A DNA stretch of 5,145 bases from Verrucomicrobiota bacterium (GTDB taxonomy: Bacteria; Verrucomicrobiota; Verrucomicrobiia; Verrucomicrobiales; Verrucomicrobiaceae), in assembly GCA_021413535.1 (NCBI GenBank), contig JAIOQF010000312.1, positions 1 to 5,145 of the forward strand, written 5' to 3'. Shown one piece after another: positions 1 to 4,585 of the stretch (its first letter is position 1; every line of letters starts with the position of its first letter). Position numbers and translations under genes: made by a program. Under the pieces are notes generated by a model, which made no database searches, was not told where the DNA came from, and saw nothing but the letters and a program-made list of their open reading frames with translations.

Positions 1-285
1 GGGTTCTTCGACTGCATGAAGCTCCACCAGCACGGGGTGAAGAAGGTCGTTGCCCTCATGGGCAGCACCATGTCAGCCGCGCAGGAGGAGCTGATACGTC
101 GGCACACCGACCGGCACAGCCAGGTCGTCGTCATCCTCGACGAGGATGATGCCGGACGTGAAGGCCGCGATGACATTGCGGCCCGGCTCGCCCGGTTCCT
201 CTTCGTGAAGACCCACGTCTTCGAGAAGGAAGGCGACCAGCCGAGCCAGTTGTCGGCCGAGGAGATTGCGCAACTGCTCGATTAA
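1..285 (+). CDS. Toprim-domain protein (primase-like), 3' fragment
   Basis: Reading frame 1 is open from the first base to TAA at 283-285, so this is the C-terminal 94 residues of a longer protein whose start lies outside the window. It opens with GFFDCMKLHQHGVKKVVALMG, which is the usual stretch after the catalytic Glu of a Toprim domain (normally EGxFD). The VVVILDEDDAGREG segment that follows is the DxD metal-binding strand with the AGR turn. These features fit the Toprim fold of DnaG-type and plasmid or mobilisation-associated primases, which acts on DNA with Mg2+. The preceding Glu and any zinc-binding or catalytic N-terminal domains cannot be seen, so primase activity is inference. A topoisomerase or OLD-type Toprim is less likely from the GxxxA..GSTMS..Q pattern. 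It is the first visible gene of an operon and ends 10 bases before the next start. Confidence 0.85.
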   Translation, partial: GFFDCMKLHQHGVKKVVALMGSTMSAAQEELIRRHTDRHSQVVVILDEDDAGREGRDDIAARLARFLFVKTHVFEKEGDQPSQLSAEEIAQLLD

Positions 286-291
286 AGGAGG
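284..291 (+). promoter_or_regulatory. Shine-Dalgarno site that decides the start at 296
   Basis: AAAGGAGG lies across the stop codon of the Toprim gene and ends four bases before ATG 296-298. This near-complete anti-SD match makes 296 the likely start of the next gene. The in-frame upstream ATG at 266 would lie inside the Toprim coding sequence and has no such site. Confidence 0.8.
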
Positions 292-295
292 CCAT

Positions 296-625
296 ATGGA
301 CGTGCATTGTTCCACCTGTGGCGAGCCTTGGGATGTTTACCATCTCTGGCAGGACGCCATCTTCGAGATCGGGCTGACCCACGCGGAAGCTGAACGGTGG
401 AGGTCACTCTCCCGCCGCCAGAAGCTCTCCGAGCGATACCGCCAGGTGTTCCGGGAAGCCGGATGGGAGTTCGGGCAGGGCGTCATCAATGTGGCGCGCT
501 GTCCGTGCTGTCCCAAGGGCGCGCAGCCCGACCCGGGACGCGTCGAGACCAAGGCTGCCTTGGAAGACCTCATGGGTGACGACGAGGACGGCCTCGCGGC
601 CGCCTTCGAGGACTACCGCCTCTGA
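296..625 (+). CDS. Small CxxC/CxxC putative zinc-binding protein
   Basis: This 109-residue protein is of no family I can name. It has two cysteine pairs that could form one zinc site: C5-S-T-C8 at the N-terminus and C69-P-C71-C72 after a helical middle. H4 and H16 are near the first pair. Residues 29-58 are rich in Arg and Glu and likely helical (ERWRSLSRRQKLSERYRQVF), and the C-terminus is acidic. This layout suggests a compact zinc-ribbon-like nucleic-acid or protein adaptor, but that is inference. Start 296 is chosen for its strong ribosome binding site. The gene lies 10 bases after the Toprim gene and its TGA is one base before the methylase-like ATG, so the three are almost certainly co-transcribed and translationally coupled. 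Confidence 0.8.
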   Translation: MDVHCSTCGEPWDVYHLWQDAIFEIGLTHAEAERWRSLSRRQKLSERYRQVFREAGWEFGQGVINVARCPCCPKGAQPDPGRVETKAALEDLMGDDEDGLAAAFEDYRL

Positions 626-626
626 T

Positions 627-1361
627 ATGAAAGCGAAGTCACCTGACTTCCGCACCCTCCTCAAACGCCTTTCCCACCACCACGATGCCCGCAGCGTCTT
701 CGATGCCTTCGTCTGCTTCGCGGCCTGTGCGCTTGCCGCCGGGACGCGGGAAGCCGAATACCTTGAAGCCGCCAAACGGTGGGAAAAGCCGGAACTGGAG
801 CTGTTTGCGGAAGCCTTTGGCGCATTGGTCGCCGAAATGGAGTCACGGCCCTTTGAGGACCTCCTCGGCCCCCACTACATGGAGTGTGCCGTGTCCCACA
901 AAGGGCAGCAGTGGAACGGTGAGTTCCACACCCCCAAGTGCATCTGCGACCTCATGGCCCGGATGCTCGTCAACCCGTCGGACTTGCCGGCAGAAGGCCC
1001 GATCACGGTCTGTGAGCCAGCGTGCGGGGCCGGGGCGATGATTCTGTCGTTGGCCCAGGCCTGCCCGCCGGAGGTCCGGCATCGGTTGCGGGTGACTGCC
1101 ATCGACGTGAACCGCACGGCCTGCCACATGGCGTTCGTGAACACGACGCTCTGGGGCATCCCGACGCGCGTGATCCATGGGAATGCGCTCAGCATGGAAT
1201 GCTGGGCCGCCTGGTCCAACCTCCACTACCTCACCCCGTGGCTGCCACAGGCACTGCGGGTTGAGACGCCGGAGGCGAAGGCCCAAGGCAAACCGCCAAG
1301 TCCGGTCGAAATGGAGCGCCTGAAAACGGCGCTCGTGCAGCAGGAGCTTGTCTTCGGCTGA
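627..1361 (+). CDS. N6-adenine DNA methylase-fold protein without visible NPPY motif
   Basis: This is a 244-residue protein of the N6_Mtase type found on plasmids and integrative elements. Residues 76-114 (FEDLLGPHYME, then GEFHTPKCICDLMARML) match the region before the SAM pocket in type I-like methylases, where G-x-F-x-TP is conserved. EPACGAGAM at 130-138 is SAM-binding motif I, D160 fits the acidic residue of the next strand, and GNALS at 185-189 fits the strand before the catalytic loop. The expected (N/D)PP(Y/F) does not follow; the residues are MECWAAWSNLHYLTPWLP. Related mobile-element proteins I recall also end with a TP-W/Y-type segment in place of NPPY, so this may be a subfamily trait. 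Catalysis is therefore uncertain. Start 627 follows the previous stop by one base; a longer in-frame ORF from 489 would overlap that gene. It is the last gene of the operon. Confidence 0.85.
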   Translation: MKAKSPDFRTLLKRLSHHHDARSVFDAFVCFAACALAAGTREAEYLEAAKRWEKPELELFAEAFGALVAEMESRPFEDLLGPHYMECAVSHKGQQWNGEFHTPKCICDLMARMLVNPSDLPAEGPITVCEPACGAGAMILSLAQACPPEVRHRLRVTAIDVNRTACHMAFVNTTLWGIPTRVIHGNALSMECWAAWSNLHYLTPWLPQALRVETPEAKAQGKPPSPVEMERLKTALVQQELVFG

Positions 1362-1366
1362 TTCAC

Positions 1367-1398
1367 GCCCCTTTCGACTCCGGTCGGAAGGGGCTTTT
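1367..1398 (+). terminator. Intrinsic terminator after the methylase-like gene
   Basis: A 12-pair stem joins 1367-1378 (GCCCCTTTCGAC) to 1383-1394 (GTCGGAAGGGGC) around a TCCG loop, with one G-U pair. TTTT and a further pyrimidine run follow. It begins five bases after the stop and should end the three-gene operon. Confidence 0.9.
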
Positions 1399-1403
1399 CC
1401 TTT

Positions 1404-1452
1404 CTCCTTGGCTGCCACAACAAAGTGGCCGTCCACGCTTCCGGCCAAGGAG
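1404..1452 (+). repeat. Nested inverted repeats in the leader of the RadC gene
   Basis: CTCCTTGGC (1404-1412) is perfectly complementary to GCCAAGGAG (1444-1452). Inside, GCCAC (1414-1418) can pair with GTGGC (1425-1429). Alternatives are GTGG/CCAC (1425-1428 with 1433-1436) and GGCCG/CGGCC (1427-1431 with 1442-1446). The right arm contains AAGGAG with no start codon near it. The RadC gene must be transcribed from within 1399-1506, but I see no convincing -35/-10 pair there. A protein-binding site or leader structure are both possible. Confidence 0.45.
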
Positions 1453-1506
1453 TCAACAAAACCAGAAGCAGCCTGCTGATACAGGCGGACGGCCAGAAGG
1501 AGCACA

Positions 1507-2025
1507 ATGGAACAAGCCGAACTGTTCAAGTCAGAATCGCCAGAGCAGTCAAAAATCCGTAGGAGCCAGCCCCAGGAATGGAAGCTCGTCTCCCTGCGGG
1601 AATGTCCGACACCGGACGAGATGCAAATGTGTGACACGCCCCAACGCGCCGCCGACTACTGGCGGGCGCACATCACGACGCATCCCCACTACAACCCGGA
1701 GGTGGAATGTCTCGTGGTGTTGCACCTCAACACGCGGCGGCGGATTCGTGGACATCATCTGGTGTCTGTGGGCACGCTCGACTGCCTGCTGGTGCATCCG
1801 AGGGAAATCTTCCGCACCGCGATTGCGGCAGCGGCGAGCGCCATCGTGGTGATGCACAATCATCCATCCGGTGAGCCACAGCCCTCCGAGGCGGACATCA
1901 AGGTGACGCGCGACCTCATCCGCGCTGGGCAGTTGCTCAAAATTGACGTGGTGGATCACGTCATCGTCGGGCAACCAGCCCACTGCTCCCTACGGGAAGT
2001 CGGAGCGTTTGGCGGGTGTTACTAA
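1507..2025 (+). CDS. radC: Short RadC-family JAMM/MPN-domain protein
   Basis: This 172-residue protein has the JAMM metal-binding signature H117-N-H119-PSG followed by D130, and a conserved Glu at E67 (VECLVVLHLNTR), the complete zinc set of RadC-type MPN domains. Chromosomal RadC is usually about 220-230 residues with an N-terminal helix-hairpin-helix region. Here residues 1-45 show no such domain, as in the short RadC-like proteins (YkfG/YeeS type) of plasmids, prophages and islands. The family's activity is not settled: the name came from a mis-assigned repair role, and a metal-dependent hydrolase is likely from the fold. AAGGAG at 1497-1502 lies four bases before the ATG and sets the start. 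The gene stands alone between two intrinsic terminators. Confidence 0.93.
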   Translation: MEQAELFKSESPEQSKIRRSQPQEWKLVSLRECPTPDEMQMCDTPQRAADYWRAHITTHPHYNPEVECLVVLHLNTRRRIRGHHLVSVGTLDCLLVHPREIFRTAIAAAASAIVVMHNHPSGEPQPSEADIKVTRDLIRAGQLLKIDVVDHVIVGQPAHCSLREVGAFGGCY

Positions 2026-2039
2026 GACAAATACAATCC

Positions 2040-2070
2040 GCGGGTGATTCCACTGGAACCACCCGCTTTT
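2040..2070 (+). terminator. Intrinsic terminator after the RadC gene
   Basis: GCGGGTG (2040-2046) pairs with CACCCGC (2060-2066). After one A/C mismatch the stem continues TTCC/GGAA around an ACT loop, and TTTT follows at 2067-2070. It starts 14 bases after the stop. Read on the minus strand the same stem is followed by a weaker T-containing tail, so it may also slow transcription coming from the minus-strand promoter at 2315-2343. Confidence 0.85.
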
Positions 2071-2082
2071 ATGAAGAAACAA

Positions 2083-2277
2083 TCACCAACACATCGCATC
2101 AAACTTTTCAGCAACAGCCTCCAGGCGATGCAGCTCTTTTCTGTTGTGCTCAGCAACAAGCCCAGGGTTAAAGAACTCGCACGCCACTTCCGCCTTGAGT
2201 TCAAAAATGCGTTTGTCGAGCTCCCGCTTCCTGCACGGGTGGCAGCAACAAGGGGGTTTATGTGAAGAAGATGTCAT
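2083..2277 (-). CDS. Putative small Cys-rich protein or peptide, unrecognised
   Basis: A 64-codon minus-strand ORF starts at ATG 2277-2275 and ends at TGA 2085-2083. The N-terminus has clustered cysteines (PPCCCHPC, with C10, C11, C12 and C15). Two charged, probably helical segments follow (RELDKRIFELKAEVACEFF and RKELHRLEAVAEKF) separated by NPGLVAEHN, and the end is AMCW. The alternating charged and aliphatic pattern looks like protein rather than a shadow frame. The main support is position: a TTGACA-17-GATACT promoter lies about 30 bases upstream, and the terminator stem of the convergent RadC gene lies just downstream. Against it, no Shine-Dalgarno sequence is close to the ATG. It could be a zinc-binding mini-protein, a peptide substrate for the radical-SAM-like enzyme, or a chance ORF within a small RNA. 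I recognise no family. Confidence 0.45.
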   Translation of the reverse strand: MTSSSHKPPCCCHPCRKRELDKRIFELKAEVACEFFNPGLVAEHNRKELHRLEAVAEKFDAMCW

Positions 2278-2314
2278 GGCTAGAAATCTTAACGATCCTG
2301 GTCGCTTGAGAACT

Positions 2315-2365
2315 AGTATCGTAAACCGAATCCTTCGTGTCAATAGTCTTTTTTTCGTCTTTTTT
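2315..2365 (-). promoter_or_regulatory. Strong sigma70-type promoter with UP-element-like A-tracts
   Basis: On the minus strand the -35 is TTGACA (2343-2338), the spacer is exactly 17 bases, and the -10 is GATACT (2320-2315, four of six consensus). Upstream of the -35 are two A-runs of seven and six (plus-strand T-runs at 2349-2355 and 2360-2365), 11 bases apart and so nearly in helical phase, as in an UP element or a bent region. Transcription should start near 2308 and run towards 2083. Confidence 0.65.
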
Positions 2366-2387
2366 ACCTTGTTTCGCGACACAAGGT
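2366..2387. promoter_or_regulatory. 22-bp near-perfect palindrome, probable operator
   Basis: ACCTTGT (2366-2372) and ACAAGGT (2381-2387) are perfect inverted arms around a centre that continues the symmetry (TCGCGA at 2374-2379); 10 of 11 base pairs match. It abuts the A-tracts of the minus-strand promoter and ends 40 bases before the HTH gene. It is not a terminator for either direction, since the T-run lies on its 5' side in plus and becomes A-run after it in minus. A homodimeric HTH regulator site fits best, and the neighbouring HTH protein is the natural candidate. Confidence 0.55.
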
Positions 2388-2427
2388 CGTCCGTCCGGCA
2401 GCGCGGGCTGGCTGAAAGTGCCCGGAA

Positions 2428-3540
2428 ATGAGTGTTGCGTTCGTTCCGGTTGAAATCTACTGTCCAAAACCGAAATCTATGGGCAGGCCACGAAGAACTG
2501 AACTGACAAGCGAGGAGCACGCGAAACTGCGCGATGCGCTCCAGCACTTGGCGGAGCATCTTGGGGGCAATTCAAAGCTCGCTGAGAAGCTAGGTGTCAG
2601 CCCAGACTTAGTATTGGCATGGCGAAAGGGGCCGGTCACTCCGACGGTGGATCACTCGATCCAACTTGGCTGTTTGAAGAGTGAGGTTGATCGCGCCGAT
2701 CCATTTAATTGTTGCAGAGAATGGTTGCGCCTAGCTGGCCGCGCGGCATCGGATGAACTTTTGAAAGAAAGGCTTGGATTTGCTGCCTTTCTTAAGCAGA
2801 GCCCCTCGTTGTTTCATAAACTGGAGGCTGCTCTACGCCCTCTTTTGGGCAAACCTATTGGCGACGAACAATACCTTCCACTGGTTTCGAACAAAGTATC
2901 GCAACTTGCAGCACGAGAGCGCCTTGATGCGTGGTTAAGAAGGAACCCTGGCGGAGAAGTGGCGTTTTTTTGGGATGTCACTGTGGAAAGCGTCAAAATT
3001 CTGCAATCGCATGCTTTGGACAAATTTTACCTGAAAATTCTCAGTCCTTACGTCGTTGGTTCTCCTTGGGAGAACTCATGCACTCTAAAAGCATTCTTTT
3101 GCCTTCGAAAGTCAGAAGGGGGGTTAACAGGAGATTTGAACAAGGCTTACTTGATGCTTTTGGATCGCCTTAGACCGAGAATTCCGCAACTGGAGCGCAG
3201 GTTCACTTGGTTGTTTTCAGACAACTTCACCTCCGATGCAGTCGGTCGCTGGATATATAACGGTCGAAGAAAAGAAGATTTGCGAGGAACATTAATAGCC
3301 GAATCGGACAGCGGTTTAGAGGAATTTATCCGCAATCTGCAGGGCTTCGACACGGAACTCGCCAAAACTGATGACGACGTTTTTTCATGGACTGCTCCGG
3401 TGATCGAACTGCCACGGCTTCAAGTCGAACGATTCTTGGAATCACGGCAAATAGCATTTTCAGGAACCTTCGGGAAACTGAACATTTGTGCGCCCTCCGC
3501 ATGGACCGCCATAACTTCAACAAACGCCAGTAAGATTTAG
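2428..3540 (+). CDS. HTH-domain protein with large unrecognised C-terminal region
   Basis: A 370-residue protein. Residues 47-72 read as a helix-turn-helix: SKLAEKLGVSPDLVLAWRKG (49-68) followed by P-x-T-P, as in XRE/Cro-like or YdaS-like domains where a sequence-reading helix is followed by W..G. A basic GRPRR lies at 19-23. The remaining 290 or so residues are soluble, mixed helical and strand, with no transmembrane segment and no motif I know. A second W-x-x-G stretch, TSDAVGRWIYNG (268-279), looks vaguely like the first HTH. ATG 2428 is the first possible start but lacks a good Shine-Dalgarno; ATG 2479 (giving MGRPRR...) is an alternative and may be the true start. The gene ends eight bases before the radical-SAM-like gene. 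It is probably a DNA-binding regulator with an effector or partner domain, perhaps acting at the palindrome upstream. Its codon choice is less GC-biased than that of the genes before 2025. Confidence 0.8.
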   Translation: MSVAFVPVEIYCPKPKSMGRPRRTELTSEEHAKLRDALQHLAEHLGGNSKLAEKLGVSPDLVLAWRKGPVTPTVDHSIQLGCLKSEVDRADPFNCCREWLRLAGRAASDELLKERLGFAAFLKQSPSLFHKLEAALRPLLGKPIGDEQYLPLVSNKVSQLAARERLDAWLRRNPGGEVAFFWDVTVESVKILQSHALDKFYLKILSPYVVGSPWENSCTLKAFFCLRKSEGGLTGDLNKAYLMLLDRLRPRIPQLERRFTWLFSDNFTSDAVGRWIYNGRRKEDLRGTLIAESDSGLEEFIRNLQGFDTELAKTDDDVFSWTAPVIELPRLQVERFLESRQIAFSGTFGKLNICAPSAWTAITSTNASKI

Positions 3541-3542
3541 GA
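3539..3542 (+). promoter_or_regulatory. Ribosome binding site overlapping the HTH gene stop
   Basis: AGGA begins inside the TAG stop (3538-3540) of the HTH gene and lies six bases before ATG 3549. This placement implies translational coupling of the two genes and supports start 3549. Confidence 0.6.
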
Positions 3543-3548
3543 TGCAAT

Positions 3549-4565
3549 ATGCCAGGAGTTGCTGAAAACGCATTGGAAGCCGGCACCGCGGGTGCCGCAC
3601 TCAACAAAGATCAGACAATATTGGTCAATATTGAGACCACCGCAGTTTGTCGCCTTTCCTCAACGTGTGGTCCGCGCTGCCTCTTGAACCAGCTAAACAC
3701 GCACGCCCAGTCACCGTTGCAGAAATCTCAAATTACGCGCATGGCGTCTGAGTTCATCACCTCACCGAGCTCGCACTTCGTTAGACACGTCTGCGCTTTG
3801 GGCAAGGAGGTGATGGAAGACGCTTCCACCCTCTTCGAAATTATCCGCCTATGGCATGCTACCCCCGTTTCAAAGCGTCCTGGGACTTTCGGAATTATCA
3901 CAGCCAGCGCGCAAGGTTTGGAAACAAACCTCCCTGAGTTTGTTCGTCACCCACTGTCTTGGGTCGTCGTCAGTTTGGATGTTCCATCAGTTCGATTGCG
4001 CTCTCCAGAAAATGAGACTCCATTACTGACCGCCGCACTCAAACTAAGAGCCGTTGGCGGCGTGGAGGCCGTGGGTGTGAACACGCTGCTGACTCCGACC
4101 AATTTAGATGAAGTCATCACGCTTGGTCGCCGCTTAAACGGGGCTGAGATTCACCAATGGAGCCTAGGCTCATTCTTGTCACCCTCGCCGGCTGGTCAAT
4201 TGAAGCCGGTTATGCAATTACACGACTATCGGCAAGCGATTGAATCCATCGCCAAGGAGTTCAGAAACTCCAAATTGCGCATTCTGTTTGATCTCGATTA
4301 CACTGACTTTATCCCAATCAGTGGTTGCCAGCCTGAGGTGCTTGAAAACCTTGTGGCTTGGAGGTATGAGTATCCGCTGACAAGCAATTTGACATTAACG
4401 GCATTGAACCCACACCCCGGCTACTTCCTCCGCGCGAGGTGGGACGGGGAGCTTTTGGCAAAGGGTGATTTCAAGGTCATAGGCCTTGAAAGGGGTGCCT
4501 ATGGGAAATGGCAACCAGGCCGCGGAGAAGGGTTGTTGGCAGACTTGGTGAGCATGCACCAGTGA
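3549..4565 (+). CDS. Divergent radical-SAM-like enzyme with CX5CX3C cysteines
   Basis: A 338-residue protein that I read as a partial TIM-barrel radical SAM enzyme. After a 20-residue Ala/Gly-rich leader, ILVNIETTAVC resembles the first strand and loop of the family (xxETTxxC), followed by C34, C40 and C44, that is CX5CX3C instead of the usual CX3CX2C. LGKEVM at 84-89 stands where GGEPL normally binds the SAM amino group, keeping the Glu. Later stretches fit the order of radical SAM strands: TFGIITASAQGL, then WVVVSLD, then AVGVNTLLTPTNLDEVITLG. There is no C-terminal SPASM or twitch cysteine cluster; about five cysteines occur in all. A 4Fe-4S cluster and reductive SAM cleavage are inference, and the altered spacing leaves open a non-catalytic or atypical metal site. 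It is coupled to the HTH gene upstream and overlaps or nearly abuts the lipoprotein gene downstream. Confidence 0.65.
   Translation: MPGVAENALEAGTAGAALNKDQTILVNIETTAVCRLSSTCGPRCLLNQLNTHAQSPLQKSQITRMASEFITSPSSHFVRHVCALGKEVMEDASTLFEIIRLWHATPVSKRPGTFGIITASAQGLETNLPEFVRHPLSWVVVSLDVPSVRLRSPENETPLLTAALKLRAVGGVEAVGVNTLLTPTNLDEVITLGRRLNGAEIHQWSLGSFLSPSPAGQLKPVMQLHDYRQAIESIAKEFRNSKLRILFDLDYTDFIPISGCQPEVLENLVAWRYEYPLTSNLTLTALNPHPGYFLRARWDGELLAKGDFKVIGLERGAYGKWQPGRGEGLLADLVSMHQ
3581..3597 (+). repeat. Perfect hairpin just inside the radical-SAM-like gene
   Basis: CGGCACC (3581-3587) pairs with GGTGCCG (3591-3597) around a GCG loop. It covers codons 11-17, 32 bases after the start, and encodes the Ala/Gly-rich leader. 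No T-run follows, so it is not a terminator; it could affect translation or be a coincidence of Gly/Ala codons. Confidence 0.4.
3616..3633 (+). repeat. Two tandem CAATATTG palindromes, 10-bp period
   Basis: CAATATTG, itself a palindrome, occurs at 3616-3623 and again at 3626-3633 with GT between. The copies lie one helical turn apart, inside codons 23-29 of the radical-SAM-like gene. This may be a chance effect of encoding TILVNI, or a protein-binding site. Confidence 0.35.
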
Positions 4566-4585
4566 ACAAATCTACCAGAGATCCA

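Larger units (their letters stand above)
2026..2427. other. Regulatory intergenic region between the two gene blocks
   Basis: These 402 bases hold no convincing plus-strand gene. From left to right they contain the RadC terminator, the minus-strand 64-codon ORF, the minus-strand promoter with A-tracts, the palindrome, and a GC-rich leader (2388-2427) before the HTH gene. A plus-strand promoter for the HTH gene is not clear. TTGAGA at 2306-2311 with AATCCT at 2329-2334 is a weak candidate. TAGTAT (2314-2319), which overlaps the minus-strand -10, is another, but it has no -35. Confidence 0.6.

Noticed and set aside
843..1637. Long 264-aa minus-strand ORF
   Set aside because: It is antisense to the methylase-like gene, crosses a strong terminator and the RadC start, and its Arg/His/Gly/Pro-rich sequence is typical of a GC-rich shadow frame.
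2044..2265. Plus-strand 73-aa ORF (or its internal ATG at 2071) after the RadC gene
   Set aside because: Its start lies in or directly after the RadC terminator with no ribosome binding site, and the opposite strand has the better promoter and coding pattern.
2083..2277. Assigning the 64-codon ORF to the Spo0E-like phosphatase family
   Set aside because: The helical-hairpin length is similar, but the SQ-x-LD motif is absent, the N-terminus is Cys-rich, and nothing else here suggests a sporulating Gram-positive.
2366..2387. Reading the palindrome as an intrinsic terminator
   Set aside because: The T-runs precede it on the plus strand and become A-runs after it on the minus strand, so neither direction has a stem followed by a U-tract.
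2144..2431. Plus-strand 95-aa ORF ending with an ATGA overlap at the HTH gene start
   Set aside because: It crosses the minus-strand promoter and the palindrome. Its FFVFF stretch comes from the T-tracts, the composition is Ser/Arg-rich without pattern, and no ribosome binding site supports its starts.
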